A program made the position numbers and the translations under genes. Below are positions 55,619 through 64,000 of a stretch of 64,000 nt of DNA, in pieces. The DNA comes from Microbulbifer elongatus. GTDB taxonomy: Bacteria > Pseudomonadota > Gammaproteobacteria > Pseudomonadales > Cellvibrionaceae. Below the pieces are notes generated by a model. That model saw only the letters and a program-made list of their open reading frames with translations, was not told where the DNA came from and searched no databases. The DNA is taken from NCBI RefSeq assembly GCF_020524885.1, contig NZ_JAIVKJ010000002.1:620001-684000 (forward strand). The letters run 5' to 3'. How positions within the stretch are numbered: position 1 is the stretch's first letter; every line of letters begins with the position of its first letter.

Positions 55619-56683
55619 ATGGCTTTAATCAGCTTGCGTCAGCTGCTGGACCACGCCGCCGAACACGGCTATGGCGTGCCGGCGTTCAACGTCAACAACC
55701 TGGAGCAGATGCGCGCGATCATGGAGGCGGCCGACGAGACCGATTCTCCGGTGATCGTTCAGGCCTCTGCCGGTGCCCGCAAATATGCTGGTGCTCCCTT
55801 CCTGCGCCACCTGATACTGGCGGCCGTGGAAGAGTTCCCGCACATCCCGGTGGTCATGCACCAGGATCACGGCACCAGCCCCGCGGTATGCCAGCGCTCC
55901 CTGCAGCTGGGTTTCAGCTCAGTGATGATGGACGGCTCGCTGATGGAAGACGGCAAGACCCCGTCCTCTTACGAGTACAACGTCGACGTGACCAAGCGCG
56001 CGGTAGAAATGGCCCACGCCTGTGGCGCCTCCGTGGAAGGTGAGCTGGGTTGCCTGGGTTCCCTGGAAACCGGCATGGCCGGCGAGGAAGACGGTGTTGG
56101 CGCCGAGGGCAAGCTGTCCCACGACCAGCTGCTTACCGACCCGGAAGAGGCTGCAGACTTCGTCAAGCAGACTCAGGTGGACGCCCTCGCCATCGCCTGT
56201 GGTACCAGCCACGGTGCTTACAAGTTTACCCGTCCGCCTACCGGTGACATCCTCGCGATCGATCGCATCAAGGAAATCCACGCGCGTATCCCGGATACCC
56301 ACCTGGTCATGCACGGATCCTCCTCGGTGCCGCAGGAGTGGTTGAAGGTGATCAACGAGTTCGGCGGTGAGATCCCGGAAACCTACGGTGTACCGGTCGA
56401 GCAGATCTGCGAAGGCATCAAGCACGGTGTGCGCAAGGTCAACATCGACACCGACCTGCGCCTCGCCAGCACCGGTGCCGTACGCCGCTTCCTGGCACAG
56501 AACCCGGCGGAATTCGATCCGCGCAAATTCCTCAAGGTCACTACCCAGGCCATGAAGGAAATCTGCCTGGCTCGCTATGAGGCCTTCGGCACTGCCGGCA
56601 ACGCCAGCAAGATCAAGCCTATCAGCCTGGAAACCATGTACCAGCGTTACGAAAAGGGTGAGCTGGTGCCCAAGATCAATTAA
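55619..56683 (+). CDS. fba: Class II fructose-bisphosphate aldolase
   Basis: 354 residues. [27 protein letters not shown] is the standard N-terminus. [10 protein letters not shown] has zinc-binding His residues, SSVMMDGS the Asp/Ser, [19 protein letters not shown] the family's Gly-rich loop, and [12 protein letters not shown] another His. The TTQ and EA repeats match subtype-B class II aldolases (CbbA-like) rather than E. coli FbaA. It cleaves fructose-1,6-bisphosphate. It follows pgk and ends at a very strong terminator. Confidence 0.96.
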   Translation: MALISLRQLLDHAAEHGYGVPAFNVNNLEQMRAIMEAADETDSPVIVQASAGARKYAGAPFLRHLILAAVEEFPHIPVVMHQDHGTSPAVCQRSLQLGFSSVMMDGSLMEDGKTPSSYEYNVDVTKRAVEMAHACGASVEGELGCLGSLETGMAGEEDGVGAEGKLSHDQLLTDPEEAADFVKQTQVDALAIACGTSHGAYKFTRPPTGDILAIDRIKEIHARIPDTHLVMHGSSSVPQEWLKVINEFGGEIPETYGVPVEQICEGIKHGVRKVNIDTDLRLASTGAVRRFLAQNPAEFDPRKFLKVTTQAMKEICLARYEAFGTAGNASKIKPISLETMYQRYEKGELVPKIN

Positions 56684-56708
56684 TTCTTGGCACTGCTAGC
56701 TTGATAAT

Positions 56709-56750
56709 GAAAAAGGGTGAACCTCGGTTGAATAAGGTTCACCCTTTTTC
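56709..56750 (+). terminator. Intrinsic terminator of pgk-fba
   Basis: GAAAAAGGGTGAACCT pairs perfectly with AGGTTCACCCTTTTTC (16 bp) around a 10-nt loop, with T-rich sequence at the end. Confidence 0.95.
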
Positions 56751-56776
56751 ATTTTAAAATGCAGTACCATTGAGTC

Positions 56777-57757
56777 ATGGATCTGCTGAAAGACTTTAAC
56801 GCTGTCGACCCTAGCCCGGTGATCCGCCGGCCGGACTACTCTGCGCTGCGCAAGGAACTGCCGCAGCTGGACTTCACATGCGATAAGCCTCTCCCCGATT
56901 CGGTAATCTCTTACCGCAATTACTATCGCCTCAATTTTGACGAAGCCTCCGGCACTGGTATCGGTACCTTCAAGGCCGCCGGGTTCGAGCTTGTCGCCCA
57001 GTACTGGAAAGTCGCCAAGCCAAAGGGCACCCTGTTTATCTGCCACGGTTATTTCGACCACACCGGGATCTACGGTGCCGCTATTCGCTTTGGCCTTGAG
57101 CGCCAGTTCAACGTGGTTGCGGTCGACTTTCCCGGGCATGGGTTGTCCAGTGGAGAGCCAGTGGCCATTGATACTTTTCTGCAATACCGGGAGGTGCTGG
57201 AAGCGCTGCTGCGCCGGGCGCGTGGAAAGGTGCCCGAGCCCTGGCATGGCATGGGCCAGAGTACCGGCGGCGCCACCCTGTTGAGCTATCTGCAGTTCAG
57301 CCTGTGGCAACCTTTCGACAAGATCATGTTGCTGGCGCCTTTGGTGCGTCCGGCCAACTGGCATCTGCGCAAGTGGATGTTCTACCTCGGTCGCTACCTG
57401 ATGCCGCACCCCAGCCGCGGCTTCAATATCAATACCCACGACGCCGAGTTCGCACGCCGCCAGGCGCACCGGGATCCGTTGCAGTCCCCGGTGATGTCGA
57501 TCCGATGGCTGGGTGCCATGGTGGACTGGCTGAAGGTATTCCCCAAAACCAACCGCAACCCCAGGCCGATTCTGGTGATCCAGGGAACCGATGATCAGAC
57601 CGTTGACTGGCGCTACAACATGCGCGCGATTCACGGCCGCTTCCCCAACAGCAAACGGGTGATCGTGCGCGGCGCGCGCCACCAGATGATTAACGAGACC
57701 CAGCCTTACCGGCAGCAAATTCTCGCGGCACTGGATGAGTGGCTCGCAGAGCCCTGA
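56777..57757 (+). CDS. Alpha/beta-hydrolase, lysophospholipase/monoacylglycerol-lipase type
   Basis: 326 residues. GTLFICHGYFDHTGIYGA is the strand-loop after beta3, VAVDFPGHGLSSGE the next signature, and HGMGQSTGGATLLSY carries the nucleophile Ser in GQSTGG, a variant of GxSxG. VIQGTDDQTVDW gives the Asp and GARHQMIN the His. This is the Serine aminopeptidase S33/Hydrolase-4 family, which includes PldB-like lysophospholipases. No signal peptide, so cytoplasmic. It starts 27 bp after the fba terminator. Confidence 0.88.
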   Translation: MDLLKDFNAVDPSPVIRRPDYSALRKELPQLDFTCDKPLPDSVISYRNYYRLNFDEASGTGIGTFKAAGFELVAQYWKVAKPKGTLFICHGYFDHTGIYGAAIRFGLERQFNVVAVDFPGHGLSSGEPVAIDTFLQYREVLEALLRRARGKVPEPWHGMGQSTGGATLLSYLQFSLWQPFDKIMLLAPLVRPANWHLRKWMFYLGRYLMPHPSRGFNINTHDAEFARRQAHRDPLQSPVMSIRWLGAMVDWLKVFPKTNRNPRPILVIQGTDDQTVDWRYNMRAIHGRFPNSKRVIVRGARHQMINETQPYRQQILAALDEWLAEP

Positions 57758-57784
57758 AAACGCACTTTTCGCTTCAGGTCGTAC

Positions 57785-57825
57785 GAGCCAGTTCAGATAG
57801 GCCAGTTAGATGAGCCAGTTAGAAG
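57785..57825. repeat. Three imperfect tandem repeats at the end of rarD
   Basis: Three copies of a 12-15-bp unit based on GCCAGTTAGAT (57785, 57800, 57812) sit in the gap between convergent genes; the last overlaps the rarD stop codon. Short and possibly a replication-slippage product. Confidence 0.5.
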
Positions 57826-58748
57826 GGCTTGTTCCTCAACATCCGCCGCTTGCGCCGTTGCATCAGCGCATCCGCCGAGTAAAAGCCCAGTGCTGCCCAC
57901 ACAAAGATAAACGTGACCAGCTTGGCTTTGTCGAAGGGCTCGTTGTACAGCAGCACCGCGAGGAAAAACATCAGCGTGGGCCCGAGGTATTGCAGGAATC
58001 CGAGGGTGGAGAGGTTTAATCGGCGCGCGGCGATGTTAAACAACAGTAGCGGTGTCAGGGTTACCGGGCCGGCTAATAACAACAGGCCGTTAAACGCCAT
58101 AGAGTTGTTCAGCAGGTTACTGGTTGGGCTTGTGGTCCACATCAGGAAGCCAACGGCCAGCGGCAGCATAAATAGGGTTTCCACGGTTAACCCGGTGAGG
58201 CTGTCTACCGGTGTTTTCTTGCGTACCAGTCCGTAAAAGCCAAACGTGAGTGCAACCCCCAGCGCCACCAGAGGCAGACTGCCAAACTGCCAAAGTTCGT
58301 AGCCAATCCCCAGTGTCGCCAGCGCCACGGCAATCCACTGCAGTGGGCGCAGCCTCTCTCCAAGTACCAGCACACCCAGCAAGACGCTGATCAGCGGGTT
58401 GATGTAGTAGCCGAGACTCGCGTCCAGCAGATGGTCGTTGACGATGGCCCAGATAAAGATCAGCCAGTTGGTTGTGATCAGCGCGGTGGAAACCATCAGC
58501 GCGAGCATGGTCTTGCGCGATGTAAGAACCGCTCTGAGCCCGCGCAGTTTACCCAGCGCCGCCAGCAGGATGAGTGCCAGGAGTAGCGACCAGATACTGC
58601 GGTGAGCAAGAATCTCCGGCGCAGACAGATCACCGAGTAATTTGAAGTAGAGTGGCGCAATGCCCCAGATGAGGTAGGCGCCCAGACCCGCCAGCAAGCC
58701 TGTGGCGGCGGAGTCGGTACTTTGGTTTTGTACGACCTGGTTTTGCAA
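57819..58748 (-). CDS. rarD: RarD-type EamA-family transporter
   Basis: 309 residues from a TTG start, the best in-frame choice since no ATG occurs upstream. About ten membrane helices; the start GLLAGLGAYLIWGIAPLYFKLLGDLSAPEILAHRSIWSLLLA is diagnostic of RarD, as is GYYINPLISVLLGVLVLGERL. RarD belongs to the drug/metabolite transporter superfamily; its substrate is uncertain. It is followed on the same strand by nothing nearer than the end of the hydrolase region, and serA lies upstream on the same strand. Confidence 0.9.
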   Translation of the reverse strand: MQNQVVQNQSTDSAATGLLAGLGAYLIWGIAPLYFKLLGDLSAPEILAHRSIWSLLLALILLAALGKLRGLRAVLTSRKTMLALMVSTALITTNWLIFIWAIVNDHLLDASLGYYINPLISVLLGVLVLGERLRPLQWIAVALATLGIGYELWQFGSLPLVALGVALTFGFYGLVRKKTPVDSLTGLTVETLFMLPLAVGFLMWTTSPTSNLLNNSMAFNGLLLLAGPVTLTPLLLFNIAARRLNLSTLGFLQYLGPTLMFFLAVLLYNEPFDKAKLVTFIFVWAALGFYSADALMQRRKRRMLRNKPF

Positions 58749-58814
58749 GAGAAGTGGCCCTGGCTCGGAGACGGTGAAGCCCGTCGGCGTAATTGATTCG
58801 GGAAGACAGAAAGC

Positions 58815-58861
58815 AGGAAACCCGGTCGTCGCGTATCTGGATACACAACAACCGGGTTTTC
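58815..58861. other. Large hairpin between serA and rarD
   Basis: GAAACCCGGT and ACCGGGTTTT pair across a 27-nt loop that itself contains GTATC/GATAC. It lies downstream of serA and upstream of rarD and may slow or end serA transcription, but no T run is clear. Confidence 0.4.
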
Positions 58862-58940
58862 AGAAGTCTAACAGACCGACAAGTAGCCTGTCAGAAATGG
58901 GCGCCGGGTATGAGCGCCGGGCATAGACGCAGGGTATCCG

Positions 58941-60188
58941 TTAGAAGAGCACGCGGCAGCGCAAAGTGCCGGGAATATTCTTCAGTTTTTCCAGCGCCAG
59001 GTCCGAGTACTCCGCGTCTACGTCGATCACCACATAGCCCACGGTCTCGTTGGTTTGCAGGAACTGGGCAGAGATGTTGATCCCGTTGTCGGAGAACACC
59101 TGGTTAATCGCGCCGAGTACGCCGGGCACATTCTTGTGGATGTGCAGCAGGCGATGCGCGCCTGCATGGCCGGGCAGGGCGACTTCCGGGAAGTTGACCG
59201 AGCTGGTGGTGGTACCGTTGTCGGAGTAGAGCGCGAGTTTATCGGACACTTCCACGCCGATATTTTCCTGCGCTTCCACGGTGGAGCCGCCCACATGCGG
59301 GGTGAGCAGGGCGTTGTCAATTCCGCGCAGGGGAGACAGGAATTCGTCGTCGTTACCGCGCGGTTCCACCGGGAATACGTCAATGGCAGTGCCGGCGAGG
59401 TGCCCGCTCTTCAGGGCTTCGGCCAGTGGCTCGATTTCCACCACGGTACCGCGGGAGGCATTTAGCAGGATCGCCCCTTTTTTCATCTTGGCGATCTGCT
59501 CAGCACCGATCATCCACTTGGTGGATGGCAGCTCCGGAACGTGCAGGGAGACCACGTCGGACTGGGCCAGCAGCTCGTCCAGGCTGTTGACCTGGCTGGC
59601 GTTACCCAGCGGCAGCTTGGTGACTACGTCAAAGAAGATTACGCGCATGCCGATGCCTTCGGCCAGCACAGAGGTCTGCGAGCCAATCGCGCCGTAGCCG
59701 ATGATGCCCAGAGTCTTGCCACGGGCTTCATAAGAGCCCACCGCAGATTTTTGCCAGCCACCGCGGTGGCAGACCATGTTCTTTTCCGGGATACCGCGCA
59801 ACAGCATGATTGCCTCGGCAATCACCAGTTCGGCTACGCTACGGGTATTGGAGTAAGGGGCGTTGAATACCGCGATGCCCAGATCGGTAGCGGCGTCCAG
59901 GTCCACCTGGTTGGTGCCGATGCAGAAACAACCCACGGCGATCAGCTTGTTGGCATTTTCCAGCACTTTGCGCGTCAGCTGGGTGCGGGAGCGAATCCCG
60001 ACAAAGTGGGCGTCGGCGATCTTCTCGATCAGTTGGTCTTCCGGCAGAGCGGTCTTGATATATTCCACATTGGTGTAGCCACGGGAAGACAGCAGATCCA
60101 CCGCAGACTGGTGGACGCCTTCCAGTAGCAGGATGCGGATTTTGTCTTTATTGAGAGACTGTTTTTTGTCGATACTGGGAGGAGCCAT
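58941..60188 (-). CDS. serA: D-3-phosphoglycerate dehydrogenase
   Basis: 415 residues from ATG 60188 (E. coli SerA is 410). The NAD-binding loop is TLGIIGYGAIGSQTSVLAEGIGM; ILLNASRGTVVEIEPLAEAL and ALLTPHVGGSTVEAQENIG supply the catalytic Arg, Glu and His. The last ~80 residues are an ACT domain (HRLLHIHKNVPGVLGAINQVF), the serine-feedback site. It commits 3-phosphoglycerate to serine. An upstream extension of 34 codons is open but unlike SerA. Monocistronic. Confidence 0.96.
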   Translation of the reverse strand: MAPPSIDKKQSLNKDKIRILLLEGVHQSAVDLLSSRGYTNVEYIKTALPEDQLIEKIADAHFVGIRSRTQLTRKVLENANKLIAVGCFCIGTNQVDLDAATDLGIAVFNAPYSNTRSVAELVIAEAIMLLRGIPEKNMVCHRGGWQKSAVGSYEARGKTLGIIGYGAIGSQTSVLAEGIGMRVIFFDVVTKLPLGNASQVNSLDELLAQSDVVSLHVPELPSTKWMIGAEQIAKMKKGAILLNASRGTVVEIEPLAEALKSGHLAGTAIDVFPVEPRGNDDEFLSPLRGIDNALLTPHVGGSTVEAQENIGVEVSDKLALYSDNGTTTSSVNFPEVALPGHAGAHRLLHIHKNVPGVLGAINQVFSDNGINISAQFLQTNETVGYVVIDVDAEYSDLALEKLKNIPGTLRCRVLF

Positions 60189-60342
60189 AACGGGTCTCTT
60201 GGCCGAGCGCGATATTGAGGTTACGCGAAAGGTTGTCGAAATATAGTTGGAGACCGCCGGGAACCCGGCGAGGGCGGCATCATAACACAAGGGCTTTACA
60301 AAGCTTTATACGCAATTTTTATCCTAGTTATCGAATTTGGTT

Positions 60343-61005
60343 ATGTATAAACACACTTTCACCTGCAAAACTCCTGTCGACCTGCCCCTGGGCAAGATTG
60401 TGTGCGTCGGCCGCAACTACGCGGCCCATGCCGAGGAACTGGATAACCCGGTCCCGGAAGAGCCCATGCTGTTCATTAAACCAGCCACCGCCGCAGCCCC
60501 CATGGCCGAGCCGGTGCACTTGCCCCGTGGCCGGGGAAGCTGCCATTTCGAGGGCGAGCTGGCCTTGCTGATCGGCAAGCGACTGACGGACGCCAATGCC
60601 GCCGAGGTGCCGGGAGCCGTTGCAGGTCTGGGCCTGGCGTTGGACCTGACGCTGCGCGAGCTGCAGTCAGACCTGAAAAAACAGGGACATCCCTGGGAGA
60701 AAGCCAAGGGCTTCGACGGCGCCTGCCCACTGTCGCCGTTTGTGAAACTCGACTGGCTGCCGGACTGGGATAACCTCACCTATACCCTGTGGCTCAATGA
60801 CGAGATCCGCCAGCGTGGCAAGTCCAACCATATGCTCACGCCGATTCTGGACCTGGTGGCCTACATCAGCAGTTACTTCACGCTGCTGCCCGGTGATGTG
60901 GTGTTGACCGGCACGCCTGCTGGAGTGGGGGAGCTGCAAGTCGGGGATAAAGTGGCGATGGGATTGGAGGAGGACTGGCTGCGGGCGGAGACTCTAGTAG
61001 TTTGA
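60343..61005 (+). CDS. Fumarylacetoacetate hydrolase-family protein
   Basis: 220 residues from ATG 60343. The signature is GKIVCVGRNYAAHAEEL, followed by MLFIKPATA, HFEGELALLIGK (metal-binding Glu pair) and LLPGDVVLTGTPAGVGELQVGD. This is the short FAH type (YcgM-like), which includes acylpyruvases and oxaloacetate decarboxylases/tautomerases. Mg2+ and a beta-diketone substrate are expected. It is divergent from serA and followed by the one-domain asparaginase gene. Confidence 0.92.
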   Translation: MYKHTFTCKTPVDLPLGKIVCVGRNYAAHAEELDNPVPEEPMLFIKPATAAAPMAEPVHLPRGRGSCHFEGELALLIGKRLTDANAAEVPGAVAGLGLALDLTLRELQSDLKKQGHPWEKAKGFDGACPLSPFVKLDWLPDWDNLTYTLWLNDEIRQRGKSNHMLTPILDLVAYISSYFTLLPGDVVLTGTPAGVGELQVGDKVAMGLEEDWLRAETLVV

Positions 61006-61099
61006 AAAAGCGTGGTTTGAATTAGTGCAAGCTAAGATTGTCCCATTTCAAAACCCCCACTAAGATGCGCACTTCTGTACTCAATCAGCGGGAAAAACG

Positions 61100-61624
61100 A
61101 TGACAGATCTCAACAAAAAGACCACTGTCCGCATTCTCACCACCGGTGGCACCATCGAGAAGAGCTACTGCGAAGCCGAGGGCACCCTGAAAAATCGCGC
61201 CTCCATTATTCGCGACGGTCTGATCTCCAGCCTGCGCCTGCCCTATACCCATCTCGAGCTGGACAGTGTCCTCAACAAGGACTCCCTGGAGATGGATGAT
61301 AGTGACCGCGACCAGATCTGTGCCGCCATCGCCAGTACCGCAGAGAAAGGTGACCCCATCGTGGTACTGCATGGCACTGATACCATGTCTGTCACTGCCG
61401 ATTATTGCTACGGAAAGATGGGGGCTCCTAAAGTACCGGTGGTGTTCACTGGCGCGATGAAACCCATGGGCTTTATCGATTCAGACGCCCGCCAGAATGT
61501 TACCGAAGCACTGCTCACCGCACGGCTGGTAGAGCCGGGCTTCTATATTGCTTTCCACAACCGGGTGTTCCCGATCCCCGGCGCCCGAAAAAACCTCGAA
61601 ACCGGTACCTTCGAGGCCATTTGA
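61100..61624 (+). CDS. One-domain asparaginase-like protein
   Basis: 174 residues, about half of a standard L-asparaginase. The N-terminal catalytic domain is complete: RILTTGGTIEKSYC with the nucleophile Thr, and VVLHGTDTMSVTA with the second catalytic Thr-Asp. The C-terminal domain that completes the active site across the dimer in type I/II enzymes is absent. The ORF ends cleanly at TGA with no frameshifted remainder seen. Small asparaginase-domain proteins of this size are known in gammaproteobacteria; activity is not certain. A hairpin follows at 61647. Confidence 0.85.
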   Translation: MTDLNKKTTVRILTTGGTIEKSYCEAEGTLKNRASIIRDGLISSLRLPYTHLELDSVLNKDSLEMDDSDRDQICAAIASTAEKGDPIVVLHGTDTMSVTADYCYGKMGAPKVPVVFTGAMKPMGFIDSDARQNVTEALLTARLVEPGFYIAFHNRVFPIPGARKNLETGTFEAI

Positions 61625-61646
61625 TGGCCCGTTGAATCGCGCTAGC

Positions 61647-61679
61647 ACGCGCTCTGCGGGATACCGTCCGCAGGCGCGT
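61647..61679 (+). terminator. Possible terminator of the asparaginase-like gene
   Basis: ACGCGC plus CTGCGG pair with CCGCAG plus GCGCGT, one bulged T and an 8-nt loop. No T run follows, so it is weak or a processing hairpin. Confidence 0.4.
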
Positions 61680-61824
61680 CGAGCCTTTGAAATCCCGTCG
61701 AAAAACCTACACAGTCGCAAGCTACACTGTTAACCTCTGCTTTCCTTTGATTTGTGATCACATTTTAGGTATAAACTGAATAATCCTTCAGTTTTGAATC
61801 GTATAGCAAGAATAGAGGTGTGCC

Positions 61825-63330
61825 ATGGCAGAACAACAAACCCCGCAAACCCTGCAGGAATGGCAGGCGCTGGCCGCCGACCTGCAAATCGAGGGTCGCG
61901 CCTTCATCAACGGCGAATACGTTGATGCGCTCTCCGGCCAGACCCGCCCTGGCATCAATCCCGCCGATGGCAAGGAGCTGGCTCAGATCGCCAGTTGTGG
62001 CCCGGAAGATGCCGAGCGCGCGGTCAAAGTGGCCCGAGACACCTTCGAATCCGGCGTCTGGTCCCATATGCCGCCCATGGACCGCAAGAAGATCCTGGTG
62101 CGCTTTGCCGAGCTGATCGAAGAGAACAAGATTGAAATTGCGTTGCTGGAAAGTCTCGATGCCGGCAAGCCCATCAGCGACACCATGAACGTGGACGTAC
62201 CCAGTGCGGTAACCACCATTCGCTGGAATGCCGAGGCGATCGACAAGATCTACGATGAGATCGCGCCTACCGGCCCGACCGAAATCGGCCTGATTACCCG
62301 TATGCCCCTGGGGGTGGTGGCGGCTATCGTGCCGTGGAATTTCCCGCTCTCCACCACCGCGTGGAAACTGGGCCCGGCGCTTGCCACGGGTAACAGCGTA
62401 ATCCTGAAGCCGGCCTCCAATACCCCTCTCACCGCGATCAAATTGGCAGGGCTGGCTAAAGAAGCGGGCCTGCCGGATGGTGTGCTGAACGTATTGCCCG
62501 GACCGGGTAGCAGCCTGGGCAAGGCGCTTGGTCTGCATATGGATATCGACGGGCTGACCTTCACCGGCTCTACCGAAGTGGGCAAGACCCTCACCGAATA
62601 CTCCGGCCAGTCCAACCTCAAGCGCACCTTCCTCGAGCTGGGTGGCAAGAGCCCGAACATCGTGTTTGCCGACGCAGACCTGGACAAGGCGGCAGAAGCC
62701 GCGGCGCTGGCAGTGTTTTACAACCAGGGTGAAACTTGTACTGCCGGTACCCGCCTGCTGGTGGAGAAGGGTATCGCCGATACCTTTATTGAAAAGGTGA
62801 AGAAAGCTTCCGAACGTTTCAGGCCGGGCCACCCGCAAGACCCGAACAGCGTGATGGGCGCGCTGATCGACCAGAGCCAGTTCGACACCGTTGAGTTCTA
62901 CGTGGCCAAGGGGCTGGAGCAGGGCGCGCAACTGGTGTGCGGCGGCAAGCCCGCAGATGCCGTCGAAGGTGGTCACTACTACGAGCCCACCATCTTCAAG
63001 GGCGTGAACGGCGATATGACCATCGCGCGCGAGGAAATTTTCGGCCCGGTCCTGTCCGTGATTGAGTTCGAGACCGAAGAAGAGGCGCTGAAAATTGCCA
63101 ACGACTCCATCTACGGTCTCGCCTCTGGCGTGTGGACCAAAGACATCAGCCGCGCCCATCGTATGGCCCGGGATATCCGCGCTGGATCCGTGTGGGTTAA
63201 CAATTACTTCGGCGGCGACATCACCGTACCCTTCGGCGGCTTCAAACAGTCCGGCAACGGCCGAGACAAGTCGCTACATGCGCTGGATAAGTATTGTGAG
63301 CTGAAGTCCACCTGGATTGATATCAGCTGA
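61825..63330 (+). CDS. NAD(P)-dependent aldehyde dehydrogenase (PuuC/gamma-aminobutyraldehyde type)
   Basis: 501 residues. Catalytic Cys305 (NQGETCTAGTR), general base Glu271 (ELGGKSPNIV), Asn172 (PWNFPLS) and Lys195 (LKPASNT) are all in place. The FGGFKQSGNGRDKS C-terminal block and the ETCTAG loop are closest to PuuC/YdcW-type enzymes that oxidise gamma-glutamyl- or 4-aminobutyraldehydes, but betaine- or general aliphatic aldehydes are possible. The start with AGAGGTG upstream is clear. It is monocistronic and ends at a strong terminator. Confidence 0.92.
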   Translation: MAEQQTPQTLQEWQALAADLQIEGRAFINGEYVDALSGQTRPGINPADGKELAQIASCGPEDAERAVKVARDTFESGVWSHMPPMDRKKILVRFAELIEENKIEIALLESLDAGKPISDTMNVDVPSAVTTIRWNAEAIDKIYDEIAPTGPTEIGLITRMPLGVVAAIVPWNFPLSTTAWKLGPALATGNSVILKPASNTPLTAIKLAGLAKEAGLPDGVLNVLPGPGSSLGKALGLHMDIDGLTFTGSTEVGKTLTEYSGQSNLKRTFLELGGKSPNIVFADADLDKAAEAAALAVFYNQGETCTAGTRLLVEKGIADTFIEKVKKASERFRPGHPQDPNSVMGALIDQSQFDTVEFYVAKGLEQGAQLVCGGKPADAVEGGHYYEPTIFKGVNGDMTIAREEIFGPVLSVIEFETEEEALKIANDSIYGLASGVWTKDISRAHRMARDIRAGSVWVNNYFGGDITVPFGGFKQSGNGRDKSLHALDKYCELKSTWIDIS

Positions 63331-63365
63331 TAGCAGATTTGATTTGTCGGTATTTGACTCCATTT

Positions 63366-63392
63366 GGGCCGCCTTCGCGGCCCTTTTTTATT
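63366..63392 (+). terminator. Intrinsic terminator of the aldehyde dehydrogenase gene
   Basis: GGGCCGC pairs with GCGGCCC around CTTC, a stable tetraloop, and is followed by TTTTTT. Confidence 0.95.
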
Positions 63393-63523
63393 GCATTCAG
63401 CCTGCAGTCAGACACAGGTATGAATAATGGAAATGTGACCTGCTGCGAGCACCTTGATCGTTAGACGGTATACGATATTGCGCCCGCATCCGGGAAATAA
63501 ATGACAGACAGGAGTAACCACTC

Positions 63524-63835
63524 ATGCTGAAGAGCCTGACCAGTATATTTGTCGCAGTTGCCATCGCGGCACCTGCCGCCACGGTAATGGCCAAGCCGGA
63601 CAAAGGCGGCGATTTACCTCCGGGCTTGCAAAAGAAGGTCGAGCGCGGTGGTGAACTGCCTCCCGGCTGGAAGAAGAAATTGCGCCCTGGCTACGTACTT
63701 GAGAATGAAATCTACCGCCACGCCGTAATAGTGAAGCCTGTGGACAGCCGCGGCCTGGTTACCGTGCGTATCGAAGGTGAATTAATTCGCCTCATGCATG
63801 CCACTCACGAGATTGTCGACATCCTTTCTCACTGA
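63524..63835 (+). CDS. Small RcnB/CigR-like periplasmic protein
   Basis: 103 residues. Signal peptide MLKSLTSIFVAVAIAAPAATVMA. The mature part opens with KPDKGGDLPPGLQKKVERGGELPPGWKKKL, a Pro/Gly/Lys repeat, followed by a beta-rich RPGYVLENEIYRHAVIVKPVDSRGLVTVRIEGELIRLMHATHEIVDIL. This is the layout of RcnB-like/CigR-type proteins, which bind metal or attach to the inner leaflet of periplasmic complexes. The metal role is not shown by the sequence. It has GACAGGAG before the start. Confidence 0.75.
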   Translation: MLKSLTSIFVAVAIAAPAATVMAKPDKGGDLPPGLQKKVERGGELPPGWKKKLRPGYVLENEIYRHAVIVKPVDSRGLVTVRIEGELIRLMHATHEIVDILSH

Positions 63836-63935
63836 TATTCGTCCGCCGGCATTGGCCACGAGTACCGGATTACGCTATACCTGCGGGTATACGTACGTTT
63901 GAGTATTTGGGCCAACCTGCCCGGGGAGATCATTC

Positions 63936-64000
63936 ATGGGTGAATACCACCACGGCTTTTCCGTCAGCATCGAGCGCACGGGAGACGAGCGGGTTTTGAT
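63936..64000 (+). CDS. Start of an unidentified gene (runs off the window)
   Basis: ATG 63936 with GGGGAGA upstream opens MGEYHHGFSVSIERTGDERV, a frame still open at the window end. The short sequence resembles the first strand of SpoIIAA/STAS-like proteins, but 21 residues are too few to assign. Confidence 0.5.
   Translation, partial: MGEYHHGFSVSIERTGDERVL

Noticed and set aside
61765..63159. 464-codon minus-strand frame opposite the aldehyde dehydrogenase
   Set aside because: Antisense shadow; the aldehyde dehydrogenase in the other strand is complete with catalytic residues.
1..64000. CRISPR array, prophage, transposon or tRNA-anchored island
   Set aside because: No regular repeat-spacer series, no integrase or transposase motif and no tRNA-like sequence was found by reading the window.

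Overview
The window looks like chromosome from a marine, polysaccharide-degrading gammaproteobacterium, most likely Microbulbifer or a close relative (Cellvibrionales). The basis is inference: high GC, E. coli-like housekeeping genes (tex, rsmE, metK, ahcY, metF, tkt, epd, pgk, fba, serA), two TonB-dependent receptors, a multidomain GH16 laminarinase-type glucanase, a secreted subtilase and other exported hydrolases. No prophage, transposase, CRISPR array, rRNA or tRNA was recognised. Coding density is high and most genes are intact.

Layout. 1-10.6 kb: 3' end of a TonB receptor, a membrane-anchored Nudix protein, an AmpC-type beta-lactamase, a Sfp/EntD-type phosphopantetheinyl transferase, a RetSat/CrtISO-like FAD oxidoreductase, a TetR regulator followed by an iron alcohol dehydrogenase, a hotdog thioesterase, a LigB-type dioxygenase and an RluA-type pseudouridine synthase. 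10.6-21.6 kb: tex, an RND efflux pair, the rsmE operon and an OmpA-like lipoprotein. 21.7-28.5 kb: an OPT transporter, then sahR-metK-ahcY-metF, the S-adenosylmethionine cycle, behind a perfect 22-bp palindrome plus a second degenerate copy. 28.5-32.6 kb: tkt with a structured leader, a 119-bp element that folds as a three-way junction, epd and a DTW-domain gene. 32.6-39.5 kb: exported amidohydrolase, GH16 glucanase, lipoprotein metalloprotease, peroxiredoxin and a YggN-like protein. 39.8-47.2 kb: TonB receptor, Tat-exported aminotransferase, TauE/SafE permease and a large zinc metalloprotease. 47.3-49.9 kb: a membrane-stress-like group (transglutaminase-like, DUF350, SPFH lipoprotein, small membrane protein). 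50-64 kb: globin, subtilase, alpha/beta hydrolases, pgk-fba, rarD, serA, a FAH-family hydrolase, a one-domain asparaginase, an aldehyde dehydrogenase and an RcnB-like secreted protein.

How the genes work together. The SAM-cycle operon carries its own regulator, which fuses an ArsR helix-turn-helix to a SAM-methyltransferase fold. Central carbon genes are split: tkt-epd in one place, pgk-fba 23 kb away. Together tkt and epd lead toward erythrose-4-phosphate and pyridoxal-phosphate precursors, and serA supplies the serine branch.

The most interesting material is noncoding or locus-level: the three-way-junction element between tkt and epd, the candidate pseudoknot plus terminator in the tkt leader, the tandem SahR operators, the intercistronic hairpins of the SAM operon, the SPFH lipoprotein/DUF350/transglutaminase-like group, and the locus with an exported PLP aminotransferase. 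Functions are assigned from motif recognition by eye; no database search was run.
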